NCBI RefSeq assembly: GCF_018982965.1
Contig: NZ_JACBYP010000011.1
Span: forward strand, 1 to 64,000
DNA: 64,000 bases
Source: Streptomyces mayonensis
Lineage (GTDB): Bacteria; Actinomycetota; Actinomycetes; Streptomycetales; Streptomycetaceae
Direction: 5' to 3'
Shown here one piece after another: positions 27,035 to 35,075 of this stretch. The notes below the pieces were generated by a model, which made no database searches, was not told where the DNA came from, and saw nothing but the letters and a program-made list of their open reading frames with translations. Position numbers and translations under genes: made by a program. Position 1 is the first letter of the stretch, and each line of letters begins with the position of its first letter.

Positions 27035-28054
27035 ATGCGCCCCGACACGCCCGCCGAGAACGTCGACCACGCCGCCGAAGCGGCCCGCCTGGAACGGACC
27101 GCCGGCCTCTACCCCGAGGACGCCGAGGCCCTGCTGCTGCGCGCGGCGGCCCACTTGGAGCTGTCCGGCGACCGCCCGGCCGCGACGAAGCTCTACGACC
27201 GCCTGCTGTCCTCCGGCACGTCCTCGGTACCCCTCGACAACCCGTCCCTGGTCCGTGCCCTGAAGGCGTCCAACCTCTGGGAGTACGGCCACGAGGCGGA
27301 GGCCAGGGCGATCATCGACGGCGTCCGTACGGCGTCCCCGCGCGACCCGGCGCCCTGGGTGATCGCGGCCGAGGCGCTGGAGTCCCACGACGAGCTGGAG
27401 GCGGCGCACGAGACCTTCACGGAGGGCGCCCGCCTGCTCGTGGCGGACGCGGCGGAGCCCCCGCAGCCGACGCACCCGCTCCTCTACGGCCGCCACCGCG
27501 TGCGGCGCATGCTGGGCCTGGACCACGACGCGTGGGACACCCTGGCCGACACCCTGCACGCGATGCCGGTCTCGCTGGACGAGCTGCACGACCCGAAGCG
27601 TGTCTGGTCGCTGGGCTCGGACGACCCGGCGGACCTGAAGGCGGAGATCGACCGCCTGCGCGCCGAGCTGGGCGCCTACCGGCAGGCCCTGTCCCGCCCC
27701 TTCCCGGTGGCGATGCTCCACTGGCCGGCCGACGAGCTGGCGGAACTCACGGACGCGTACCCGCCGCTGTCCGCCGAGTACCCCTCCCACGACGGCCACT
27801 TGTCCTCGATAGAGGCGGCCCTGCGCGAACTGGCCTCGTCCGGCACGCCGAACCTGGGCGTCGTCCCGGGCACGGTCCCGTCCTACGAGGCGTTCGCGGC
27901 GTCGGAGGGGGCGTCCCCGGCCGACCCGACGCTGCTCCCGCAGTACGCGACGACCCTCGCCGCCCGAGGGCTGGCGGTGACGTGGCCGCCGCAGCGCGGG
28001 GCGGCGTGCTGGTGCGGCTCGCAGCGGCCGTACGGGGAGTGCCACGGCGTCTGA
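27035..28054 (+). CDS. SEC-C motif protein with TPR-like helices
   Basis: A 339-residue protein. The first 200 residues are helical and TPR-like (YPEDAEALLLRAAAHLEL, then PWVIAAEALESHDELEAAHETF), followed by an unassigned middle and a C-terminal zinc-binding SEC-C knuckle, CWCGSQRPYGECHGV. A GTG nine bases upstream (27026) is an equally possible start; neither has a strong ribosome binding site. SEC-C tails usually serve protein docking. Function unknown. Confidence 0.8.
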   Translation: MRPDTPAENVDHAAEAARLERTAGLYPEDAEALLLRAAAHLELSGDRPAATKLYDRLLSSGTSSVPLDNPSLVRALKASNLWEYGHEAEARAIIDGVRTASPRDPAPWVIAAEALESHDELEAAHETFTEGARLLVADAAEPPQPTHPLLYGRHRVRRMLGLDHDAWDTLADTLHAMPVSLDELHDPKRVWSLGSDDPADLKAEIDRLRAELGAYRQALSRPFPVAMLHWPADELAELTDAYPPLSAEYPSHDGHLSSIEAALRELASSGTPNLGVVPGTVPSYEAFAASEGASPADPTLLPQYATTLAARGLAVTWPPQRGAACWCGSQRPYGECHGV

Positions 28055-28080
28055 GACACGGCTCGCCCTGAGACCGACCC

Positions 28081-28115
28081 GGCCGGTCCGCGGACCGCTC
28101 ACCCGCGGACCGGCC
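28081..28115 (+). terminator. Strong hairpin after the SEC-C gene
   Basis: A perfect 13-bp stem (ggccggtccgcgg at 28081-28093 with ccgcggaccggcc at 28103-28115), loop of nine bases, starts 27 bases past the stop codon. Confidence 0.75.
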
Positions 28116-28402
28116 CTTCCCTGCAGACCCCCGGCCTTCCCTGCGGACCGCTTCCCGTGGACCGATGAGTTTCGGCGCGGACGCCCGTCAACCATGCGAG
28201 AGCCTCACGAGCCGACGAGGAGCACGCGAGGCACCGACCCGGACCACCGAAGAACCGGACCACCGAAGAACCGGACCGGCGAGGCCCTTGGACCGATAGG
28301 GACCCGGACCACCGCAAGGACCGGACGCCACCACACGGTCCGAACGCCACCGCACGGACGGGACGACGGACGACGGACGACGACCGCAAGGAGACGGACG
28401 AC
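28116..28402. other. Non-coding stretch with short direct repeats
   Basis: No gene seen. It contains a 16-bp tandem duplication ggaccaccgaagaacc at 28241-28272 with a looser third copy, and a ggacgac triplet array near 28366-28386 just before the aaggag site of the AHSA1 gene. Confidence 0.5.
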
Positions 28403-28855
28403 ATGAGCACCGAGCAGACCGGCACCACCGCCGGGAACGGCTACTCGTACACCCTGACCCGCACCCTGGACGCCCCCGTGGCGCGGGTCTGGCAGGCCTG
28501 GACCACCCCCGCCCAATACGCCCAGTGGGCCTACGCGGTCCCCGGCAGCGTCGAGATGGACGTCCGTCCGGGCGGCGCGTGGAAGGCGACGATGCGCACC
28601 CCGGACGGCACGGAGTTCCCGCTGACCGGCTCCTACACCGAGGTCGCCGAGCACCGCGCCCTGACCATCGGCATGGACGTCCCGGGCCGCCCGGACCCGG
28701 CGCTGATGACCCTGGAACTCACGGAGGAGGGCCCCCGCAACACCGTGATCACCCTCAGCCAGACCTGCGACACGGAGGAGGAACGGGACGGCGCGGAACA
28801 GGGCAGCACCATGCTGCTGGACAGCCTGACGTCCTTCCTGGGCGCGAGTTCTTGA
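28403..28855 (+). CDS. SRPBCC/AHSA1-domain protein
   Basis: A 150-residue START-like single-domain protein of the AHSA1 family (hydrophobic-ligand-binding fold). Typical motifs are YSYTLTRTLDAPVARVWQAWTTPAQYAQW at the start, MDVRPGGAWKATM, the TEVAEHRALTI strand and the C-terminal helix QGSTMLLDSLTSFLG. The ATG is preceded by aaggaga. The following TetR gene has its own promoter beginning in the last codons here. Confidence 0.88.
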   Translation: MSTEQTGTTAGNGYSYTLTRTLDAPVARVWQAWTTPAQYAQWAYAVPGSVEMDVRPGGAWKATMRTPDGTEFPLTGSYTEVAEHRALTIGMDVPGRPDPALMTLELTEEGPRNTVITLSQTCDTEEERDGAEQGSTMLLDSLTSFLGASS

Positions 28856-28888
28856 CCCCGAGGTACAGTACGGGTTAGAGTCTCAGTC
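28852..28888 (+). promoter_or_regulatory. Promoter and operator of the TetR gene; leaderless transcript likely
   Basis: A -35 ttgacc (28852-28857) and -10 ttagag/tagagt (28875-28881) are spaced 17-18 bases apart. The predicted start of transcription falls on or next to the ATG at 28889, leaving no room for a ribosome binding site. The palindrome-like ggtacagtacggg lies between the two boxes, where a TetR repressor would block polymerase. A related cgtaccc...ctgtaccc element occurs before the SDR gene. Confidence 0.6.
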
Positions 28889-29467
28889 ATGGCAAGACCG
28901 AAGGAGTTCGACCCGGAGACCGCCGTCAACCAGGCCATGGAGGTGTTCTGGCGCAAGGGATACGCCGCCACGACCCCTCAGGACCTGGTCGACGCGCTCT
29001 CCATCGGCAAGGGCAGCCTCTACAACACGTTCGGCAGCAAGCGGGAGCTCTTCCTGCGGGCCCTGCGGCGGTACCGCGACACCCAGACCGCCGCACTGGT
29101 GGAGACACTGGAGCAGCCCGGCCCCGTCAAGGAGCGCGTCCGCGCGGCCCTGACGGCCATCGCCGAGACGGACCTGGCCGACCCGGACCACCGAGGCTGC
29201 CTGGCGATGAACTCCACGGCGGAACTGGCGAGGACCGACAAGGAGGTGGCCGACCTCTCCCGCCGCATGCTGGACGTGACCGAGGACGCCTTCCACGCCC
29301 TGATCGCGGAAGGACAGCGGACGGGCGAGATTTCGCCGGACCGCGACCCGGCCGCCCTCGCCGCCCTCCTGACGAACACGGTCGCGGGAATGCGCATCGT
29401 GGGCCGCGTCACGGAAACCCCGGACCGCCTCACCCGCATCATCGACGCGACGATCGACTCCCTGTGA
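28889..29467 (+). CDS. TetR-family regulator
   Basis: A 192-residue repressor with an N-terminal TetR DNA-binding domain (residues about 8-55: NQAMEVFWRKGYAATTPQDLVDALSIGKGSLYNTFGSKRELFLRAL) and an all-helical ligand domain with DHRGCLAMNSTAEL, typical of the AcrR/TetR_C_16-like group. It is next to an SDR gene in the same direction, a common regulator-target pair. Its own upstream region and that of the SDR share gtacc-type elements, supporting autoregulation and control of the neighbour. Confidence 0.9.
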   Translation: MARPKEFDPETAVNQAMEVFWRKGYAATTPQDLVDALSIGKGSLYNTFGSKRELFLRALRRYRDTQTAALVETLEQPGPVKERVRAALTAIAETDLADPDHRGCLAMNSTAELARTDKEVADLSRRMLDVTEDAFHALIAEGQRTGEISPDRDPAALAALLTNTVAGMRIVGRVTETPDRLTRIIDATIDSL

Positions 29468-29506
29468 CCTGACCGTCCCGCACCACCCCGTCCGCCGGGG
29501 TCTTCT

Positions 29507-29526
29507 CGTACCCAAATTCTGTACCC
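29507..29526 (+). promoter_or_regulatory. Candidate TetR operator before the SDR gene
   Basis: The sequence cgtacccaaattctgtaccc holds two gtaccc half-sites in direct orientation 14 bases apart. The ctgtacc element also occurs (inverted) in the promoter of the TetR gene. It is followed by degenerate aaccggcaaga repeats up to the aaaggag site of the SDR gene. Confidence 0.45.
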
Positions 29527-29601
29527 ACAGTTAAAAAACTACCGGCAAGAACCACTCGACAAGAACCAACCGGCAAAAACCGACCGGCAAAGGAGATCAC
29601 C

Positions 29602-30369
29602 ATGCCCACCACCGACCTCACCCACCGCCCCAAGTACGAGGGCAAGAACGTCGTCATCACGGGAGGCAGCAGCGGCCTCGGTCTGACCACCGCCCAGCTG
29701 CTCGTGGACGAGGGCGCCCGCGTCCTGATCACCGGCCGCGGTCAGGCCGCCCTGGACGCCGCCATCGGGCAACTCGGTCCGAACGCCGTCGCCGTACGCA
29801 GCGACGCCTCGTCGCTCCCCGACATCGACGCCCTGGCCGACCGTGTGAAGGCCGAGTTCGGCACGGTCGACGCCCTGTTCGCCAACGCGGGCGTCAACGG
29901 CTTCGCCCCGTTCGAGGCGACGACCGAGGAACTCTTCGACGACGTCCTGAAGGTCAACGCCAAGGGCCCGTACTTCACGGTGCAGAAGCTCGTCCCGCTC
30001 CTGGCCGAGGGCAGCGGCGTGGTCCTCACCACCTCGGTCGCCAACGTCCTGGGCCTGCCCGCGCTCAGCGCCTACGCGGCCAGCAAGGCGGCGGTGCGCT
30101 CGATGACCCGCAGCCTGGCCCGTGAACTCCTCCCCCACGGGATCCGCGTGAACGCGGTCAGCCCCGGCCCGATCGACTCGGGGATCCTGGAGAAGTCGAT
30201 GCCCGCGGAGGCCGCCGCCCAGACCAAGGCCCAGATGGCCGGGGACAACCCGATGCTCCGCATGGGCACGCCCACCGAGGTCGCGAAGGCGGTCGTCTTC
30301 CTCGCCTTCGACGCCACCTTCACCACCGGCACGGAACTCGCGGTGGACGGCGGCGGCTCACAGCTCTGA
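29602..30369 (+). CDS. Short-chain dehydrogenase/reductase
   Basis: A 255-residue classical SDR. The cofactor motif TGGSSGLG is near residue 18, NAG is in FANAGVNGF, the catalytic Ser/Tyr/Lys set is in TTSVANVLGLPALSAYAASKAA, and the C-terminus TGTELAVDGGGSQL is typical of the 3-oxoacyl-reductase-like group. A very clear aaaggag lies 8 bases before the ATG. Probably controlled by the adjacent TetR. The substrate is unknown. Confidence 0.92.
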   Translation: MPTTDLTHRPKYEGKNVVITGGSSGLGLTTAQLLVDEGARVLITGRGQAALDAAIGQLGPNAVAVRSDASSLPDIDALADRVKAEFGTVDALFANAGVNGFAPFEATTEELFDDVLKVNAKGPYFTVQKLVPLLAEGSGVVLTTSVANVLGLPALSAYAASKAAVRSMTRSLARELLPHGIRVNAVSPGPIDSGILEKSMPAEAAAQTKAQMAGDNPMLRMGTPTEVAKAVVFLAFDATFTTGTELAVDGGGSQL

Positions 30370-30376
30370 CCACCGG

Positions 30377-30415
30377 CGCGGCGTGCGCACTTCCCCGCGA
30401 AGTGCGCACGCCGCG
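30377..30415. terminator. Bidirectional terminator hairpin
   Basis: A perfect 16-bp stem, cgcggcgtgcgcactt (30377-30392) with aagtgcgcacgccgcg (30400-30415), and a 7-base loop lies exactly between the convergent SDR gene and the small acidic-protein gene. Confidence 0.88.
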
Positions 30416-30416
30416 G

Positions 30417-30686
30417 TCATTCCCCATCGTCATCGTCTTCGTCGTCCAGTTCGAACCTGAAGTAGATGGTGAGGGTGTAGGGCTCGTCCTCGTCGAACAG
30501 GTGGCCCCACGACACGTCGACGAGGAAGACGTCGTTCTCCCCCACCCACTCCTGGGCCTTCCCGAAGGCGCCCGCGGCCGTGGTCGCCATGAACATCTTC
30601 CTGGCGACGGGATGCACCTGCGACTCGGCATCCGAATCGTCGAATCCCTTCGGGACCTCCACGCAGAGGTCGGGATCGATCTCCAT
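30417..30686 (-). CDS. Small acidic protein of unknown function
   Basis: An 89-residue protein starting MEIDPDLCVEVPKGFDD after a gaaggggtg ribosome binding site and ending in an acidic run (ELDDEDDDDGE). There is no signal peptide or membrane helix. The middle (VFLVDVSWGHLFDEDEPYTLTIYFRFEL) reads as two beta strands of a small globular domain. I do not recognise the family. It shares the strong terminator with the SDR gene, which supports it as a real gene. Confidence 0.65.
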   Translation of the reverse strand: MEIDPDLCVEVPKGFDDSDAESQVHPVARKMFMATTAAGAFGKAQEWVGENDVFLVDVSWGHLFDEDEPYTLTIYFRFELDDEDDDDGE

Positions 30687-30746
30687 GGAACACCCCTTCT
30701 CAGTCGGTCCGCCCCAACGAGCCGGAGCACCCGCCCCGCCGAGCAC

Positions 30747-30830
30747 GACACCCACCAAGACCACCGCACACCCCGGAAGGGTTGACTCCACCGGCCGGCG
30801 AACGGATGCTGACGCCTGGGACCGGGGCGG
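30747..30830. repeat. Duplicated intergenic segment, copy 1
   Basis: About 80 bases beginning gacacccaccaagaccacc are closely similar to 35774-35850 (gacacccgccaagaccacc), including the shared block ccccggaagggt..ctccaccggccgg. Both copies lie in the same orientation. Neither is clearly coding. Confidence 0.8.
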
Positions 30831-30850
30831 ATCCCGTGGAGGAGCCGGCC

Positions 30851-31078
30851 TCAGCTGAGGCGGGGATCCTGCCACTCCACACCGGCAGTGCAGTGAGGGG
30901 AGGACGAACTGGTGACCCCCGCACTGAACACCAAGGTCTTCGCCTGCGGGTCGAGGTCTTCGCCCAGTTCGTAGGAGTCCAGCCGGCCGGTTAATGTTCC
31001 CTCTGCCACCGTCAGCGTATCGGCCTTGAGGGACCACATGCCGAGAGGCTCAACGTCACAGATCACGCTGGCACGCAA
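30851..31078 (-). pseudogene. Possible remnant of a small secreted or lipoprotein gene
   Basis: A 75-codon frame starts MRASVICDVEPLGMWSLKAD and continues TLTVAEGTLTGRLDSYELGED before ending WQDPRLS. The composition is protein-like and unlike random frames here. There is no ribosome binding site or signal peptide, and it sits in a stretch of duplicated fragments (30687-31544), so I regard it as a possible truncated gene. It could also be a genuine small orphan. Confidence 0.3.
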
Positions 31079-31248
31079 CAGACGGTTCCCACAACGTCAA
31101 CGGTCACGGCAGCATGATCTGTGGTGAGTGAAATGACGGTCCTGCGAAGTGAGTTCCGTCGTTGGCCGTTGCACAGCCGCACAGCATGGAACGGGTGTCC
31201 TTGGTACTCGGCCAGGCCGGAGACTCGCCGCACCCCTGGAGTTCCCCG

Positions 31249-31430
31249 GTGTGGCTCAAGGTGCTGGGGCCCGACATGGCCGGAATCAGCGGGCGAGAAG
31301 ACGGAGTTGTTACCTCAGGGCGACACCGACAGTCGTGTACTGGCTCGGTGAGCCCGTGGACGAGGTACTCATGGACACACTTCTTCCACCAGGCTTCCCG
31401 GCACCGTCCGCCGCCGCGCTCCGCTCTCGG
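31249..31430 (+). pseudogene. GNAT acetyltransferase remnant, copy A
   Basis: Translation gives VWLKVLGPDMAGI, then a shifted frame, then YWLGEPVDEVLMD and FPAPSAAALRS. These match the C-terminal part of a GNAT N-acetyltransferase seen less damaged at 37823-38053 (VWLKVLEPNVAGINAYEKAGF, then YWLGEPVDELLMD). The nucleotide stretch tactggctcggtgagcccgt is identical in both. Internal deletions and frameshifts make it non-functional. Confidence 0.8.
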
Positions 31431-31544
31431 AGCCTCCGTGACGTGTCAACACCTGACGCGTTACACACTGTTGCCGTCCCACCACTCCGCGATAGCCTGC
31501 TGGGCGACTGTTGACGGCACGATGCGAGGAACGCGAGGACAGCC

Positions 31545-31691
31545 GTGGGGCGGCGCGATGTGCGCGGACATGACGACGGGATCGCAGCCGAGTACGACGA
31601 GCGCGCGGTCCGCCTCCGCGCCACGAGTCCCGGCCAGGCGGAGTTCGTCATCCGTCTCGACCAGCCCGACCCTGGCGAGTACTACCGGTGA
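31545..31691 (+). CDS. 48-residue ORF coupled to the 434-aa membrane protein
   Basis: A short frame starting GTG after a gagg site, MGRRDVRGHDDGIAAEYDER, and ending DQPDPGEYYR. Its TGA overlaps the GTG of the next gene (GTGA), a typical sign of translational coupling. The composition is charged, with no signal or helix. I do not recognise it. The coupling and the ribosome binding site argue for a real gene, but a truncated leader of a longer ancestor is possible. Confidence 0.55.
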   Translation: MGRRDVRGHDDGIAAEYDERAVRLRATSPGQAEFVIRLDQPDPGEYYR

Positions 31692-32992
31692 CGGCCGGCC
31701 CCACCACACCGCTGCTCGACGAGGTCACAGGAGCCCGCCAGGCGCTGACCGTCGTCCTGCCCGCCCGGCTGCGCCGTACCCCCGCGTGGCAGGAGGGCCC
31801 GTTCCCCTTCGAACTCGGCATCCGCCGCACGGACACGCAGACACGCGCCACGTACTTCGCCCCGGCCTCGGCCCGCGCCCTCTACGGAGCCCCCGGACGG
31901 CCCTGCCGCTGGCACCAGCCACTGGACATCAAGCACGAGGGCCTACACCTGCTGGGACTGGAACTCCTCCGAGCGGCCACCGCCCGCAACCCCGAACACG
32001 CCTTGGCCGTACTGCACTTCAGCGTCGAGACACCGATACTCCCGATCCTGCGCATGCTGGCCGCCAGAAACGCGCCCACCACCACCGACCCACTCCCCGG
32101 ACTCACCGGCCCGTTCGACCCGGCGGTGCTGATGGCCGGTACCGCCGACATCGTCCAGGACCCGACCGCGCCCTTCGCCCTCGCCCGGCCGTACACCATC
32201 GCGTTCCTCAGCCCGACGGCCCAGCACACCCCCGCGCTCCGCGAAGGCCCCGAGGGCCGACTCCCGGCCACGGCCGACCGCTGGCTGTGGCAGCTGGCCT
32301 CCCGCTCCAACCCCCAGGACTTTCCGCTCGCCCCCGAGACGGCCGCGGACCACGTCCGGGACACCGTCCGCATCTCCGCCGACTGGAGCGCCCTGGTCCT
32401 CCGACAGGGCGCCGCCTTCCTCGGCCACCGCCCCGACACAGGCGACGACGACTTCTACGCCTTCGGCGCGCTCCACTCCCGCACCATCTACCTCGACGCC
32501 CTCCTTCTCGGCGCCCTCCAGCGCGACCACATCGACGAACTCACCGACGAGTTGTCGGAGGTGTTCACCTCACCCCGCCGCCTGGCCGGCCGGGTCGCCG
32601 CGCTCGAACGCAGCATCGCCCTCTTCCGCAGCGGCTACTGGCGCCAGCACCTCACGGCCCACGGCCCCGCGAACGAACTGCTCCTCGCCTTCCAGAACCA
32701 GCACCGCCTCCCGGCCCGCTTCAACGAGATCCTCACCGAGGCCGCCGACTACAGCCGCCTGGTCCAGACCCAGGAGAGCCAGCAGATCAGCGGCGCCCTC
32801 GGCGTCCTGACCATCCTCGGCCTCCCCCTGGGCACAGCCCTCGGCATCCTCCAGGTCCTCGGCGACGACTCCCTCCCCCACCTCCTCATCGCCCTCGCCC
32901 TGTCGGTGGCAGCGACGGCGGGGGTACTGACGACGCGGTACGGACGGCTGGTGCTGTCGTCGCTGCGGGGCGGGAAGAGCAGCCCGCGATAG
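31688..32992 (+). CDS. Unassigned protein with C-terminal two-helix membrane hairpin
   Basis: A 434-residue protein. Residues 1-300 form a soluble alpha/beta region (LTVVLPARLRRTPAWQEGPF, HQPLDIKHEGLHLLGLELL). A long helix follows at about 320-375 (DELSEVFTSPRRLAGRVAALERSIALFRSGYW onward), and two membrane helices end the chain (SGALGVLTILGLPLGTALGIL and LPHLLIALALSVAATAGVL). Long helix plus terminal hairpin recalls CorA topology, but the GMN motif is absent. It is coupled by GTGA to a 48-aa ORF. A fragment of its 3' end recurs at 38149-38185. A role in a conflict or defence system is speculation based on surroundings. Confidence 0.75.
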   Translation: MTAGPTTPLLDEVTGARQALTVVLPARLRRTPAWQEGPFPFELGIRRTDTQTRATYFAPASARALYGAPGRPCRWHQPLDIKHEGLHLLGLELLRAATARNPEHALAVLHFSVETPILPILRMLAARNAPTTTDPLPGLTGPFDPAVLMAGTADIVQDPTAPFALARPYTIAFLSPTAQHTPALREGPEGRLPATADRWLWQLASRSNPQDFPLAPETAADHVRDTVRISADWSALVLRQGAAFLGHRPDTGDDDFYAFGALHSRTIYLDALLLGALQRDHIDELTDELSEVFTSPRRLAGRVAALERSIALFRSGYWRQHLTAHGPANELLLAFQNQHRLPARFNEILTEAADYSRLVQTQESQQISGALGVLTILGLPLGTALGILQVLGDDSLPHLLIALALSVAATAGVLTTRYGRLVLSSLRGGKSSPR

Positions 32993-33048
32993 GCAGCCTG
33001 TTTCTCCCATGACGACATGTGCACCGAGTATGGCGTCATTGACTGTAT

Positions 33049-33298
33049 TCAGCGTTGCCTCTCCAGGGTGAGGACGGCCTTGGCGATTGACGTCATGCGG
33101 TTCGGGCTGCATCGCGATCTTCGAAAGATCCGCCAGGACTTGAGTGGCGCCATGCTGCATTCGGCGGGCGCCCGGAATGCGGCCAGTGCCCGGTTGACGG
33201 TCCGTTCTGTCGGGGTCAGCTGCCCGCGGGGGCGGGCGTCTGCGTCCGGTGGCGGCCCAGGGGCCAGAACCTGTGCAGGCGCGGTCGGTCAGGACAGG
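33049..33298 (-). pseudogene. IS5-type transposase C-terminal remnant
   Basis: Minus-strand translation in pieces reads LTDRACTGSGPWAATGRRRP, then after a frame change QLTPTERTVNRALAAFRAPAE and MAPLKSWRIFRK, and after a second change RCSPNRMTSIAKAVLTLERQ with a stop at 33049-33051. This is the end of an IS5-family DDE transposase (the R-A-x-x-E helix and LKSWRI block). Two frameshifts and the missing N-terminus make it dead. It marks a former insertion right before the AT-richer orphan gene. Confidence 0.85.
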
Positions 33299-33347
33299 GG
33301 GTACGAGATCACGCGACGCCGTAAATGCACAGGGGTAACATGCCATT

Positions 33348-34502
33348 ATGCGCAGTCACCGGAAAGCAATTCAAAGTCCGATCGTCGCGAAGCACATGAA
33401 CAGATTCTTCAAGGGGGTGACGGCACACGAGAGGAAATACCCCAGCCTGATGGCGCAGGCATACGCACGGCACTTGTTCCATGAGCGGCGCCGGGAGCTG
33501 GTCGACGACAAGAAACTGTCTCGCTCCCCGTTTTATGTCGGCCTGGGGGTGAGCGAAGGCGGATTTGAACGCCTCACCAAACGAAGCCTGCTCGTATCCG
33601 AAACCCTATTGTTAGCACATCATGGACCCGGGAGTGTGCACGAGCTCGTTCAACTTCCCCAAAGCAGGAGCACGGACCTCGTCGAGCGCATCTTCGCCCC
33701 TCCCAGGAATCGCACTTCCTTTGACTCCCAGACTGGAATTACTGCAACCGAGTGGCCGGAACGCCTCTCTCTGGTGTGCGACGACATCTTCACCCTGGGG
33801 AAGTGGATTGCCGATTCTGAGCCCCTACTCAGGTCTGGACTTGTCTGGTATCTACCCAAATACTCAATCCATAACGAGCACAGCGTCATTTCCGCCATTC
33901 CAGGAGGTGTAAATCGCACCGACAGGCAGACGAACCCCGTCCGGACGGCACTTGACTTCTTAGTACGGGACGGAAGAGCCATCGAGGAGGTGGGAGGTTC
34001 TGGCAGCGGACCGGTACAGAGCCGTATGGTGCGCCCCATTCTCCAGATGGACCTTCCATTCATCGATGGCGTACCGATGGCTACCGCCAGTCGCATCACG
34101 GTCGAGGAATTCGGCTCCTACCGTGCGGCCAGAAGGTTCTTGCAGCAAAGCCTCACAGATCTCGATGGAGCCGTTCAAAGTGACCACATGGAGCACGAAC
34201 TGCGCAAGATCGGAAATCAGCTGGAAGATGAAATCAGACGCGTTCAGTCGCAAATGAACATTACCCGCAGAAAGCGCGCAATATCGGTCACTGGTGCAGT
34301 CATCGGCACTGTAGGAGCTGCGCTTGTCGCAGTCTACGGGCCAGCCATGACGGCGGCGCTTCCTCTCATCGGCGCGGCCGGGGCCGGCGGGGTTTGGGAA
34401 ATCATCAGAAATACCGCAGAAAACAGTCCGAGGACGCTACGCGACGACCAGTGGTACTACATGTGGCTCATGGCGAAGAACAGTAACTCGTACACCATCT
34501 GA
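33348..34502 (+). CDS. AT-richer orphan protein with C-terminal membrane segment
   Basis: A 384-residue protein with visibly lower GC and more A/T-ending codons than its neighbours. A basic N-terminus (MRSHRKAIQSPIVAKHMNRFFKG) leads to a soluble region with DIFTLGKWIADSEPLLRSGLVWYLPKY. A probable coiled coil sits at about 285-315 (LEDEIRRVQSQMNITRRKR), a Gly/Ala-rich hydrophobic stretch at 320-350, and the tail is WYYMWLMAKNSNSYTI. An agggg site precedes the ATG at 11 bases. I do not recognise the family. Composition and the IS remnant beside it indicate recent transfer. Confidence 0.75.
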   Translation: MRSHRKAIQSPIVAKHMNRFFKGVTAHERKYPSLMAQAYARHLFHERRRELVDDKKLSRSPFYVGLGVSEGGFERLTKRSLLVSETLLLAHHGPGSVHELVQLPQSRSTDLVERIFAPPRNRTSFDSQTGITATEWPERLSLVCDDIFTLGKWIADSEPLLRSGLVWYLPKYSIHNEHSVISAIPGGVNRTDRQTNPVRTALDFLVRDGRAIEEVGGSGSGPVQSRMVRPILQMDLPFIDGVPMATASRITVEEFGSYRAARRFLQQSLTDLDGAVQSDHMEHELRKIGNQLEDEIRRVQSQMNITRRKRAISVTGAVIGTVGAALVAVYGPAMTAALPLIGAAGAGGVWEIIRNTAENSPRTLRDDQWYYMWLMAKNSNSYTI

Positions 34503-35075
34503 GAGGAAAGTGCCCCATCCGGCTTGCGGCACCCGAGAGCTCTCGACCACGAACTACCCTAATAAAATGGGCGTTTGGGGAGCGGCCACCGATCGGGTGG
34601 CTGCGGGAAGGCCGCAACGCACGACGCGCCCATGCCGTTGAGAAGAGTGTTCGACGTCTCAACTCATCAGCGCAGGTTCTTCGTTGGTTCCATATCCTGC
34701 CGCACTCGACCTGTCTGACGTTCTTCCCCTTGGACGCAAGGCGTCTGCCGTTCGCTCCAACCGACATGCTGCTCCCCGGAACCGACGAACCGGCTCCGTC
34801 AGCGCCGGTTCGGTCGATGTTCTCCGTACAACTCGGAACCGCAGGCTCGACCCGCTTCACGTGCTCGGCCTCCGCGTCCCCTTGTCGAGGGCACCGCCGA
34901 CCGCTGCCGAGCGCCGTCGAGGGCCACTTCCTCTGTTACCGATCGCGGACAAAACCGGGTGAACCCGCGTCGGTGCGGGTGCCTCTTGTAAGGCGCACCG
35001 AACAACCCACGGCCGGCCGCCCCGCACGACCAGCGAGGTGGCCGCAATCCCGATGATCCACAGGGGGTTCCCATC
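34503..35075. other. Gene-poor stretch between two accessory genes
   Basis: No coding region is supported in 570 bases. A hairpin at 34582-34604 (gcggccacc with ggtggctgc, one G-T pair) could end the upstream transcript. Frames on both strands here lack ribosome binding sites and protein-like composition. Confidence 0.5.

Noticed and set aside
31162..33012. A 616-codon plus-strand frame overlapping the 434-aa gene
   Set aside because: Its beginning contains the GNAT remnant by chance of frame; the rest is a Pro/Arg-rich shadow of the real gene.
33017..33484. A 155-codon plus-strand frame
   Set aside because: It runs antisense through the transposase remnant and into the 5' end of the orphan gene, with no protein-like composition.
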